Shown here: positions 1 to 54,938 of the stretch, piece by piece
Layout: the number at the start of each line of letters is the position of its first letter
How positions within the stretch are numbered: the first letter of the stretch is position 1
NCBI RefSeq assembly: GCF_036324505.1
Contig: NC_086350.1
Location: 18,651,532 to 18,715,531 of the forward strand
Origin: Eleginops maclovinus
Lineage: Eukaryota > Chordata > Actinopteri > Perciformes > Eleginopidae
DNA length: 64,000 nucleotides
Reading direction: 5' to 3'
The notes under the pieces: generated by a model
Seen by the model: only the letters and a program-made list of their open reading frames with translations
What the model was told of the DNA's origin: nothing
The model's database searches: none
Translations under genes and position numbers: made by a program

Positions 1-69
1 TTGTACTTACTGTGTTATGAGGGACCCTGTTTTATAATATGTAATTTAATGGGCTTGTGGTCTTTGTAG

Positions 70-44675
<44,606 letters not shown>

Positions 44676-45160
44676 GGCTGCACTCGCAGAAAACGAACTG
44701 AAGGTTGCAGAAAAAGCAACACCAATCAGAAGGCTTTGGTGGAATTCCAAAGGGAGGTAATTAAATGTGAAATACTCAGAGACTGGGAGGTTGCCCAGGG
44801 TCTATGTGAAGTCTGCTATAAATGTACTGTATTGATGAAACTTTGAACATTTAAGTTCTTTGATATAAAACATGTTTACCAATGAATGATCAGATGTGAT
44901 GTATTGTTTACTTGGCATTGCACTGTACAGTATTTACTCCACAGAAAGCACTTTTCGGGAAGCGCCCTGTGTCAAAAGTATCCATGTCATAAAGCTCCCT
45001 AGACTAATGTCTGCTAGTAAGACTGCAAATGAGCTTCCTTCCAGAGAAGCGGGATCTTGTTGCCGTTAATGACTCATGAAATCATTTATGTGGCAAACTG
45101 ATTTTGTTTCATTTGTATTATCCTTTTCCTTTTAAATAAATAATTATCTTTGATAATATT
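44676..45160 (+). other. Probable 3' UTR with polyadenylation signal
   Basis: Non-coding stretch after the cadherin stop. An AATAAA hexamer at 45135-45140 is the first good polyadenylation signal downstream. The true cleavage site is not visible from sequence; a longer UTR is possible. Confidence 0.5.
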
Positions 45161-46424
45161 TCAGGCTTGATCTTGTTCCGACACCAGTTCGCATTAGTGA
45201 TCGTTAAATCTCGGTTTTGAAGTTCAAGACAACTTTCATCATAAATTCTTTTTTTTTCATAACGCTCTGCAGAGACAAAGTGAAGAAATATCCTATTACC
45301 TGCACATGATTCATCTCATACATATTTCCTGTCTGCCTTTTTTCCTGGTGATTAGGATGACTAACTGGAACAGATCTACGTTTCTAACTATTACCAGCAA
45401 CAAGGGCCCTTGATGAGAAGAGTCAAATTTCAGGATTAATCATTCATGTCCAGAGCCTATAGCCTTCTGACCTGAGCTTCTGGGAGTCTCCGGCATGAAC
45501 CCAAAAGCGTGGGGGTCCCAGCAGGTCGCCCTACATCATACTTAATTATCTGGCATTACTGGAGTTAAACAGCTGTGACACAGGAGCGAGCCGCCGGGGA
45601 CCCACACCGAGCTGCAGCAAGCCCATGATGGTCTTGATGTCTGTATCCGGTCCATCTACATAATGCATCATAAGATATATGCAGGCTGAGAGGATGCTTT
45701 CAACTCCCTGTGGGTTTTTAAGGAGCTTCACACTGATCCATTTTGTATTCATGAGCCTCGGCGTATACATATAAAGTACCAGATCTCGCTGTGTGAGCTC
45801 AAAGATCATCACTACATTAATGCTACAGTACATCTGCTTCTGTGCGTTTATTAATATTATGACTGAATTATCTATTTGATGTGTTCTTGTTCAGTCATAA
45901 TCTGTGCCATGAATGGTTTGCATGAATGCACACTGCCACCTATTGGCGAGCTGCTGGCACCACATTTGAGACACACAACAGCTCATTACTTCATTACTTT
46001 GCAGTTTATCTCAGCGGTACACACTGGTGGGATTTCCTCCCAAAAGCAGGATCAATGGAATGAGTTCATGGTTGTTTCTGGCGTCATGAATTACAATTAA
46101 GCTCTAATTACATTTATTAAAAGTTGCCCAATTACTGTATGCATAATGAGCTACATTTAAAATGCTAATTTGACTTACTGCTGTATTTTCTACCTATTTA
46201 CTGTATAAACAGTTACATAATAAGAGTCTAAATTTGAATTAAAAACAAAATTTTAAATGGGGCTACGGAGCTGCATGCATCCGTTTCCAGGTCACTAATG
46301 TTCAGGGGCTACATTTTGACATTCCTGGATCCAAGACCCTCAAAATGTCCAAGGGAGCTGCTCAGTAGCCAACAGACCAGACTGTGGGAACACTGGGCCG
46401 CTCCCAGGTGTGACTTCCAGCGGT
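45161..46424. other. Intergenic stretch downstream of the cadherin
   Basis: No gene recognised. A minus-strand open frame at 45546-45833 (95 aa) resembles nothing I know. A CTCF-like site lies at 45935-45946. Confidence 0.6.
45935..45946 (-). promoter_or_regulatory. CTCF-like motif, reverse orientation
   Basis: The reverse strand reads CCAATAGGTGGC followed by AGTG, one mismatch from the CTCF core. It points toward the forward sites inside the gene. Confidence 0.25.
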
Positions 46425-46428
46425 ATGT

Positions 46429-47075
46429 TCTTAAAGGGACAGATCACCCCGAATTTCGAAGATGTCGTTTTCCTCTCACCTTTGGGACTGTTTATCGATC
46501 TTGATCATTTTGATGTTGGTTGCTGAGTGTTCGAAATGTCATCCTTTGAAATGTCAGACAATTTGAATGGAATCGAATGGTACTCAAAGCAGCAACAAAA
46601 ATATGAAAAACACTTTTTTTTTTCCAGAAATCATGACCTAGTTACTCAAGATAATCTGCAGACCTTGTTGTGAGCAAATTCATGGAGGAACTATTTTGCT
46701 TCAATAAACTACACCCACCAACTGTATCGCATCCCTCTAGGAAGTGTGCATCTACTATAGACTGTGCATATAAAGGCATTTACTCACAGACAACACTGTT
46801 GTGCTCGGTCATTGGCTGATGTAGAAAATAGTTCCTATGACAATGCTACAATCTACATTTGTAGATTATGTTGAGTAACCAGGTAATGACACCAAAAAAC
46901 ACATTGCTGTTGAGTTTTTCAAATGTGTTTTGTATACACTTTGAGCACCACCACGAGTGCCTTATTGTCCCCTTAATATTTGAGAGGATATACTCTGCGG
47001 CTGATATCTCTAACACTCTGCAACTTACACAAAACCAATCTCGAATGATAAATAGTCCTACAGGTAATGGGTGTG
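46429..47075. repeat. Long teleost dispersed repeat
   Basis: Begins TTAAAGGGACAGATCACCCC and contains CAGAAATCATGACC, GTTACTCAAGATAATC, CAGACCTTGTTGTGAGCA, GAACTATTTTGCTTC and ACTACACCC.CCAACTGTAT in order. I recognise this as a repeat common in teleost genomes. Non-coding. Confidence 0.7.
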
Positions 47076-47106
47076 AACGGTTTATTTAAAAAGACTAAGA
47101 TGTCCT

Positions 47107-47387
47107 CAGGGCCGCTGCTAAGCTTTTGGAGGCCCTAAGCAGCCCCCGTTCTTTTTACATATTAGGTAAAAACATCTAATTTGCCCGAATTGAGGGATAG
47201 GGTACATACTTTTTTTTTTTTAAACAATGGTGGGCCTGTTCCTAACTAATTTATATATATTTGTTCGTGTAATAATGTAATGATTATTATGACTTTTTTG
47301 AATCTTAATTTCGGGGGCCCACACCAGGTAGGCTACTGGGGGCCCTACCCGCTCTGCGTACTCTGCGTATAGGGAGTGGCGGCCCTG
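47107..47387. mobile_element. hAT-type MITE (281 bp) with perfect 8-bp target duplication
   Basis: Ends CAGGGCCGC and GCGGCCCTG form a perfect 9-bp inverted repeat, flanked on both sides by GATGTCCT (47099-47106 and 47388-47395). An 8-bp duplication with CAGGG-type ends is the hAT signature. It has no coding capacity and a GC-rich, mirror-like composition near both ends (GGCCC blocks). Confidence 0.85.
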
Positions 47388-47395
47388 GATGTCCT

Positions 47396-47930
47396 ATACA
47401 AAAGTATCCTGAGCAAAACAAGGAAAAGAAGAGAAACCATCATTTTTTAATTGCAATAGATGTGATTTACCTTTCAGCCTCTAGAGGACACTGTAAGACC
47501 ATCAGAAGCAGCATGGTGACAGGAGCAAATTGCAAAAGAGCTGAGAAGCAAGCACAAAGAAAATACCCTGAATAATCAGGGAAGAAACATCACTGAATGG
47601 TTTGGTAAGTACAACATATATGTGATACATATTGATACATATAATTCTCACAGTCACCAAACCTCAACCCACCTGAAAACCTATGGGATATTTTAGAGCA
47701 GAACGTTAGACGGGGTTCTCCACCACGCCATCATCAAAACATCAGCAGTGGAAATAAGTGCTCCGATCTGTCACTTAAACAGAAGAACTAATAACACATC
47801 TCAGAAATAAGTGTGATTTTATCAGTATGTATCATTTGCAACATGTACTGGAAGTATAAAAATGTGCAAAAGTACCAAATGCTGAAACATTTTCCCAGTT
47901 TTTTTGTTTATTTTTATACAGCTGGGAGGT
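47396..47930. other. Intergenic stretch containing a transposase relic
   Basis: Holds the Tc1/mariner-like fragment at 47651-47755. A short open stretch at about 47520-47625 precedes it and may or may not belong to it. Confidence 0.6.
47651..47755 (+). pseudogene. Tc1/mariner-like transposase relic
   Basis: Translates to QSPNLNPPENLWDILEQNVR and onward for 35 residues. SP-LNP-ENLWD is the motif around the third catalytic acidic residue of Tc1-like transposases, which cut and paste DNA at TA sites. Only this C-terminal piece is recognisable. Confidence 0.75.
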
Positions 47931-47935
47931 TTTAG

Positions 47936-48045
47936 TTCAGAGGTTCCTAACCCTAGGGGTCAGGCCCCTCCAAAGGTCACAAGTTAAATCTTAGGGGGCC
48001 GCAAGATGATAAATGGGAGCGTCAATAAACTAAACTTTGTATTTT
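47936..48045. repeat. hAT-like repeat fragment
   Basis: CAGAGGTTCCTAACC, GGGGTCAGGCCCCTCC and GGGGGCCGCAAGATGATAAA match the general pattern of vertebrate hAT MITE ends (CAG.GGTTC.CAACC...GGTCGCGA). Fragmentary. Confidence 0.5.
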
Positions 48046-48532
48046 ATTTTTTATATTGGATACTTTTAACTCTTTGGGTCCTGAAAAGCTATTAAAATAG
48101 TTGAAGAAGTTCAAATGGGATATGTTTGTGTGGAACTGTTAACAGCTCATAGGCATATGAACCATTTGAAGGGGCCTGAACATGGCACAAGATGTTTGCT
48201 TTATGGGCTCATCAGGTTGTTTTTATGTAACATCAATAAACAATACACCAAATCTATAGTACATTATGAAGGCAGTGTACTATAATGCATTTATAGTGCT
48301 TTATAGCCGCATATAAACAGACATAATGCTTTCATATGCACTATCAGCATCAAAGAAGTGACTTATAATGAATTATGTGTCTTATGGATGCTTTTGACTT
48401 GTAGTTTTACTGACAGGGCTTATAATACATTAAACCTGTACTCACCTATAAACACCTCAACAATCAACTATGGTATGACTAAAATTATAACCATCATAAA
48501 TGATCATTGTCTGTGTAAAGTAAAATGTGAAA

Positions 48533-48650
48533 TCGGGGGTTAGCGGTTGAATCCTACGTAGTCAAAGATGTCCTTGGGCAAGATACCTAACCCAGACTTT
48601 CTCCCCGTTGGCATGTCTTTGGTATTGAAGTGTGTGTAAAAAAGAGTAGA
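48533..48650 (+). repeat. SINE-like fragment
   Basis: Contains GGTTGAATCC, similar to an RNA polymerase III B box, then GATGTCCTTGGGCAAGATAC and CTAACCCAGA, a run common in teleost tRNA-derived SINE tails. Confidence 0.5.
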
Positions 48651-48849
48651 TAAAAGAGTGAGCCAAATACTATTTAATGTAGTTTAATAAGCATGCATTT
48701 AAAATAAACTATGCTGCATTATAAAATATTCATTTATAAGACACCAAAATCAAGGTAATATTCAAATGACATCTTGAGTTATAAACTATAGGATACATAA
48801 CATTTCTATTAAGAAATGTGGGTAACTATGTGATCAGATGAATTAAAGA

Positions 48850-49150
48850 ATAACTTCCAGATTAACGTAGTGGAGTAAAATGTATTTCCCTTTAAATACA
48901 AGTACAAAGTAAAAGGAAGTAGAATTACTTAAGAAGTACCTTAAATTGCACTCATAAAGAAGTACTTCAGAAAATGAATGATACTTACCCCCACTGCCAA
49001 ATACTTAAAGGAAGCTGTTGTTGATTCTTACTTGTATTTGAGTATTTCGGTTCTATTCAACCTTCTACTGCATTACATTTCAATGTCAAATGTTGTTATA
49101 TTTACTTCACTAACTTTATTTGACAGCTTTCAGATTACGAAACCCTTCCT
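48850..49150. repeat. Teleost dispersed repeat fragments
   Basis: TACTTGTATTTGAGTATTTC, CTACTGCATTACATTTCAAT and TTTATTTGACAGCTTTCAG, plus a reversed AAGTACTT-rich half before it, match a repeat I know from teleosts. A related piece is at 57975-58090. Confidence 0.55.
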
Positions 49151-49518
49151 GTTCAGTGAAAACATTTCCAAATTTGGTGTATGAATTTGAATATTTGTAT
49201 AAACTGAAGGACGAATGTTTCTTTTCTTCTTTGAAATGTCTTACTTTTTATCTAAATAATCTATAAATACCTCTCAGATCAGCTGCAAAATGGTCTTGTC
49301 AGAAAGCTGAAAATAATGATTTTTCTTTTAGCTCATAAATGGACTTTTAATTAATATGGTTCTCACCGGACAGTAACTTAACTGTTACTATATGATGATT
49401 TTATTAAATGTGATGAATTGCTGTAGATTAAATTACTAGAACACAGAATGGAGAGCTTAAAATAAGTATAACCATGAACATTTACAGCAGTAAAATTGAT
49501 AATTAAATGATCTGAATA

Positions 49519-50675
49519 AGGGAGGGTGGGGTAAGACTAGCTGGTGGGTTAATTGACCCAACCCCTTTATCTAGGGAACTGTGCACATTTGTTGTCATGT
49601 GACCATAAATTCAGGAAGCACCCATCATTTCTATGTGGCTGAGATGGAGAGAAGCACATGGTAAAGTGGTAAATGTGTTTTCTCCACAATAAACCATGTT
49701 TTATGTTCAACATGTCAACTATAATTATTGTTATGTCAAAGCAAATGTATCCAGGTCTTTAAATATGTGTCATACATGTTGGTTAGTAAGCAATGTGTAA
49801 AACCATGTGTATCACTAGATAAAGATCAGCATGAATGACCGAGCTAGACCATTTTTCCCCCTAAAAATTGTCTGTGGGGTAAATTAAGTCATTGGCTCAA
49901 ATGAACCCCCCATGTGGCACTGAAGTTAAGTTAAGTCTCTGTAGTATAACATTAGTAGAAAAGCTATCATGCCAGGAAAGAACAAGAGAAAGACAGAGCA
50001 TCCACTGATGGCAAGAGTGGAAAATCTATCAGAGGAGCAACAAAAGACAGAAATATTGACAGGTCATCCCTGCAGACCATATCAAAAAAACTGGCTGACC
50101 AGTTCCATGGCCTTACTCCAAAAAATGCTGTGAACTGGCCTTTGAATTAGCAGAAACAACCTTCCTGTACCAAACAACTCAGGTTTAAACTTGAAAAGTC
50201 ACGGTCAACTAACCCAGATGGCTCAATTCAAACTTTGACATGGAAACTGATCTAAACGCTCAGCACAGCATCCATTACTTACACATCAAACCTTTAATAA
50301 TCAACAGCCAAAAAAGGTACATAAAACATTACAATTATTTTTAAATCTGACAAAATAAAATACATGAGCTTATCTAGCATCTCATTTAAAACCCATACGT
50401 GCCTGCTCTGCTTTATATATTTATATTTTGGGAAACTATGCAAGACAATTGTTTGCACAGTGGGATTAAGAAGAAATCATTGTCCAATAACAAACATAAA
50501 GAAAATATCTTGTAGGTCTAATTGGGTGATAGGAGGGGCGGTAGGGCATTCCATTCACACAGCTGTGACCGACAACATTCCAAGTCTGACAAATAAACAG
50601 TCCAATTTTGTTGACAGAACACACCCCAAGAGAACAACAAAAGTAAACATTGGCTCATCTTACCCCAATCTCCCC
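49519..50675 (+). mobile_element. pogo/Tigger-like DNA transposon relic
   Basis: Flanked by TA on both sides. The left end (GGGAGGGTGGGGTAAGACTA) and the reversed right end (GGGGAGATTGGGGTAAGATG) form an imperfect inverted repeat of about 25 bases. A short frame from 49969 starts MPGKNKRKTEHPL, like the N-terminus of pogo-type transposases, which carry a helix-turn-helix DNA-binding domain, and stops after 54 codons. Later pieces such as ELAFELAE also fit that family. The catalytic domain is not present, so this is a 1.16-kb internally deleted copy. Confidence 0.65.
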
Positions 50676-51065
50676 TACTTCTTCCACCTTTGTTTTTTTC
50701 CCCCCAACATTATTTGAGCATGTACATCTTTTTGTAGCTCTAACTGCTGTCCCCAGCAACTTGAAACCCTGAGAAGAGCAACGTCTTCACTTGAAGTGAT
50801 CCTTAGGCTACGTGCCCACGACAACGCTCTGAAGCAAAAACGCAGATGTCCGTTTTTCCCCTCCACAATTTATCTGCGTTTATCTGCGTTCTCACGAGCG
50901 TTTTGGGGGTGGATATCTGTCTATCCATGGGAACAGGGAAAACGTATAAAACTCATAATACTCGCAGTTTGCCGATGAAGTAAGCACGCCCCGGACGTAG
51001 GTGGCAGTAGCAACAATACCAAATGCCTGTTTTGTGGCTACTTCCTCCGCGTCAGTTAGAAGAAA

Positions 51066-51614
51066 ATGGCGAAGCGCGGCGGCAATAACAGTACGCCTAG
51101 TTCAAACTTTGTTTGGACAGATGAGGAGGTCCAGTTGCTGCTAAACACAACTTTAAACTACAAAGCCAGGAAGGCAGTGGATAATGTTGATTGGGAGAGT
51201 GTCCAAAACAAATATACTGAAATATGGGAGTCGTTCATGGAGAACTACCCACTAAACGACCCAAAGTACCCTCATGCTAAGGACCAGGTTAGCAAAGGTC
51301 ATGTTGCAACCAAAATTAAAGCCGTGCGCATAAAATATAGGCATGCTGTGGACACCCAGAGCCGTAGTGGGCACGGGAGGGTGGTGTCTTTGTTTTTCGA
51401 GCTATGTGATGAAATTTGGGGTACCACCCCTGCCTCCACAACAGTAGAGCATGGCCTCGAAACGGCAGACGTAAATGATGGGGCAGCAGAGCTGGGCGGT
51501 GTAGAACTAGCAGAAGCAGAAGAATCGGTGCAGGAGGACAGCTCATCTTCGGAGCCGGGCGGAGAAACTCTTTCGAGGAGGAGACACTTACTTCAGGTAA
51601 AACTATGTGTTTGA
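51066..51614 (+). CDS. Harbinger Myb/SANT-like DNA-binding protein (truncated)
   Basis: Companion protein that in Harbinger elements helps bring the transposase to the nucleus and to the element ends. 182 aa; ATG in GAAAATGGCG. Residues about 14-100 form a Myb/SANT-like (MADF-type) domain: FVWTDEEVQLLLNTTL, then VDWESVQNKYTEIWESF and VATKIKAVRIKYRHAVD. The tail is acidic (residues about 130-170). The frame ends just past a donor-like CTTCAG|GTAAAA at about 51596, so the natural protein probably continued into a second exon now deleted. No frameshift seen. Confidence 0.8.
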   Translation: MAKRGGNNSTPSSNFVWTDEEVQLLLNTTLNYKARKAVDNVDWESVQNKYTEIWESFMENYPLNDPKYPHAKDQVSKGHVATKIKAVRIKYRHAVDTQSRSGHGRVVSLFFELCDEIWGTTPASTTVEHGLETADVNDGAAELGGVELAEAEESVQEDSSSSEPGGETLSRRRHLLQVKLCV

Positions 51615-51635
51615 CGCTAGTGTTAGCCCCAAACA

Positions 51636-52184
51636 TCATGGCAATGTAAGGGGCACCTGTCCTGTTCCGGGTGTTTGGTGTATATATTTGGGTCCGAGAT
51701 GAACCGTAATTGCACGGCACGTGTCTCGTACGATCCTCGACACCGTAGATCTCCCCAGACCAAATGAATTTGCTGTTTTGCGGAGGCGCCCCTCATCGCT
51801 AAGATAGTACAGTGTACATGCCACCTTCTTCAGAGGCAGCACTGGCTGTCGCATATTAGTCGATTGACCCTCGATGTGAGGACGAAGTAGGTCAGTCAGG
51901 GCATAAAGGGAGTCTTTGGTCATGCGGAAATTTTCGTACCACGCTTGCTCGTCCACCACATCATTAACGAAGTTCTCCCACCACTCGGAGCTTCTCCCTG
52001 GCCTCGTCCACACTCGTCTCTCACTTCGTCGTGTCTCCTCCTCCGGTGCGTCAATAATGTCCAATATCCGTTGGTATCGTCTCCTATGGTCTAAATGACT
52101 CTCGGTAAAGAGTCTCGCCATTTGTTGGCCTGCATGCATACCATTCAACGCGGCTACTGCTACACGTTCATCCATGTTTATCAA
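51636..52184 (-). pseudogene. Harbinger transposase, N-terminal part only
   Basis: 182 aa from ATG at 52184. Contains ESHLDHRRRYQRILDIID, WWENFVNDVVDEQAWYENFR, LYALTDLLRPHIEG, VACTLYYLSDEGRLRKTANS and FGLGRSTVSRIVRDTCRAI. The last is the helix-turn-helix that precedes the catalytic domain in HARBI1-like proteins. The DDE catalytic domain (normally another 180 or so residues) is absent; after the GPKYI motif the frame runs into unrelated sequence and stops. It cannot be an active nuclease. Confidence 0.88.
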
Positions 52185-52451
52185 AGGGCAGGCTGAAATT
52201 TGGCGCTAGAACGTCACTTCCAGATGCCTGTGCAAAAAAAAAAACCTGTGCAAAAAACGCACTTCTGCGTTTTGAACTGTTCCTACGGCGACGAGAGACT
52301 GGAACGTTTTCAAGATCTCCACTTTGAGGGGCGTTTGCGTTTTCTCCGTTTTCAACTCCTAAAAACGCCGTCGCCGTGTGCACGATAGGCACATCTGTCG
52401 AAATGTTCTACGTTTATCTGTCGTTACCGTTGTCGTGGGCACGGGGCCTTA

Positions 52452-52786
52452 GATAACCACTCTCAAAGAATGACAACAGCATGAGGCGATGTTTACTCAG
52501 TGCCTATCAGGATGGATGATACACTGCGCCTGGGTACATGCTCTCTCACTACAGGATATATTTCTGATGAGCTCTCAGCACACAACGCGAGGGTGGGTTG
52601 TGGGGGGCAGTGGGGCTGAATCTGGAGGCGGAGCAACACAGGAGCAGAGTGTTTGATGTGACATCTGGAGATTGTAAGAATGAGGGGTGACACAGAGCTG
52701 CAGCATCCTCATCACAGGCCTGGTCACCCAGTCAGACTGTCAGTCAGTCACTCTGAGAATCCAGCTCTGTTTACTCTTGTGTTATT

Positions 52787-52865
<79 letters not shown>

Positions 52866-54918
52866 GTGTTTATCCTCAGGCAATGGATCTAGGAGAAGTG
52901 ACAGTGTGGCGTGGCCCTCTGTCAGTCGCCCAGTAAAGTGGCATGCGTGTCAGCTCTCCTGACAGACGCTCTCATCCTGCTGGCCAACGATGGCGGCTGC
53001 AAATGTGGGACATGTCTTATGACAGAGCGACACAGCCTACACGACAACCTCGGCGTGCAGACAGGACACGAGCAGTCAAGTTTGATGTGAGGGGGTCAGC
53101 GCTGAGGGCCCGGGCCCCTCATAGGGTGAGTGAAAGCTGCAGTGATCCCTGCACAGCTGGAGACGCAGCGACTACGCTACACCTCACTTACCGTCTTTTG
53201 TTCCTAAATGGATGTAAGAGAAACCTGTTCTCGTGTCAGCAGACATGGTTCTCCTCTGTAGCATGTTAACATCAATAAATCATTAACAAACTCATCCTGG
53301 GACGTTGTTAACAAACAAGAAAATCACTGAGAAGATTAGCAGGCCTCTTCATGCCTCCGTACTGCATTTAATATTAGGATGATTCTTGGATTGCTTTATG
53401 GTGCAAGATTTAATGCTTTCTTGCACACAGCAGGAGAAAAGCTCATGTTGTTATGTGCAATGGGAATCCAAACCACCAGAGACAGATGGCAGAGAAATGA
53501 AAAATCAACTCAAACTTTGTTTTTTAAAAAGGAACAGAAGTGTTTGTGTGTTGTCGTTATTTTTACATAGAATAGCACCAAATGGTTTGAGATAAACAAA
53601 TAAAATGAGAAAAACATAACAGATTATATAATAAAGAAGGAGAAGAAGTCTGATTTAGTATCAGAACTGAGATATTTATTTAGAGGTAAAAGATCACTAG
53701 GGTAAAATTTACAGAAGTGCAAGGTGCATTTTACTTTTTGCTTGCCTCTGAAGTGTATACAATGTTATTATTATTTTTTTAATACCCCATATTTTCATTT
53801 CAGCTTTCCATTGCATGGTTAACGAAGGGTAAAGGTATCTATTGCAGAAGTAACAATACATTTTTCTTGTGTGCAGTGGGTAATGAAGGTGCTGCCATAT
53901 CGACCATATTCAATGCTATTAATGCATCATAACAAACAAAATGTTAAAGAGGTCTAAAATAGGTCTACTTTATATATACTTAGTCAAGTTAAGCCTTTAG
54001 TTGTGTTCCCTAATTTTTATGCCGAGTGGATGTGGCATAAAAGGCAGGAAGTTTTCTTTTGAGATTTTGCACTACAGTAAGTGCAGATTCAGTTGTCATT
54101 TGTGCATTGGTACCTATTTTGTAAACAAATATTTCATATTGAAGTTTGATTTACAAAGCATCCTCTCACATTGTGTGTACAATAGCATTTAAAGCTACTG
54201 TATACCAAATCATTATTAGCCTATCTTTAAAATTGAGTGTTTCATGGTTATTTTATAATTCAGGGATGGAATCAAAAATCTAATTTTAATGGAAATATAA
54301 GAGTAACCCACCCCATCCAAGTCATGTTTTGCGTTGTGCCTGAATCATTGGCTTTATAAGTTCTTAAAGATCTGAATTTGGACCTCAGCTTTTAAGACAC
54401 ATTTTGTTAAAGACATGTAAGTGTCGAATATCACCAACTAGGCAAACTCAATTACCTGACAGCCATTATGTCATATCATAGACAGTTCAAGAAAAGCTGC
54501 GAAACAAACCTCTTAAATACTGTTTCCGATTGCACATTTAAAGCCTTGATAGATGTAGTTCGGACTTGTTTCACAATATCCCATAATGCAGTTCTAGTCC
54601 TCCGCCCACAGATGGCACACTCTGCCACACCTGAGCTCTGACTCACTCCACTGATCAGTGCTCACATCAAGATCCTCAGGTTTCTTTTCAAACTCAGACA
54701 GATAGATACTCCATCCCCTCCCGGTGTGCTTGAGTGCTCCATCTCTCTGCAAGGATGCACCACACCACCTCCCTGAAATGCGCTGGCCGCAGTTTATCAT
54801 TGACTGTATTGGGAGCCTTTAATGGCACAATCGTGATGGATTCTGTGAGCAGTTGATTTATTGATCACTGTCCTCAGCTAAGCTGTGAATACTCAAATAG
54901 TTACCAATCACCTCCAGA
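52452..54918. other. Intergenic stretch
   Basis: Holds a long TG tract (52790-52863) and a cluster of CTGTCA/TGACAG motifs (about 52680-53040). No gene recognised; short open frames look like chance. Confidence 0.6.
52790..52863. repeat. (GT)36 microsatellite
   Basis: Uninterrupted dinucleotide tract of about 73 bases. Confidence 0.96.
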
Positions 54919-54920
54919 AT

Positions 54921-54938
54921 CCCCCCCCCCCCCCCCCC
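54921..54938. repeat. C18 homopolymer
   Basis: Eighteen consecutive C, able in principle to form i-motif or, on the other strand, G-quadruplex structures. Also a common place for sequencing length errors. Confidence 0.9.

Larger units (their letters stand above)
48046..49518. other. Intergenic repeat-rich stretch
   Basis: A SINE-like fragment at 48533-48650 and teleost repeat fragments at about 48850-49150; no gene recognised. Confidence 0.6.
50806..52448. mobile_element. PIF/Harbinger element, internally deleted (1,643 bp)
   Basis: Ends GGCTACGTGCCCACGACAAC and, reversed, GGCCCCGTGCCCACGACAAC, are flanked on both sides by TTA (50803-50805 and 52449-52451), the 3-bp target duplication of PIF/Harbinger elements. 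Inside are the family's two genes, facing each other: a Myb-like protein (51066-51614) and the N-terminal part of the transposase (52184-51636). The DDE nuclease part that should lie between is missing. Confidence 0.9.

Noticed and set aside
45546..45833. 95-codon minus-strand frame downstream of the cadherin
   Set aside because: No recognisable motif and no convincing splice sites; kept only as a note in the intergenic entry.
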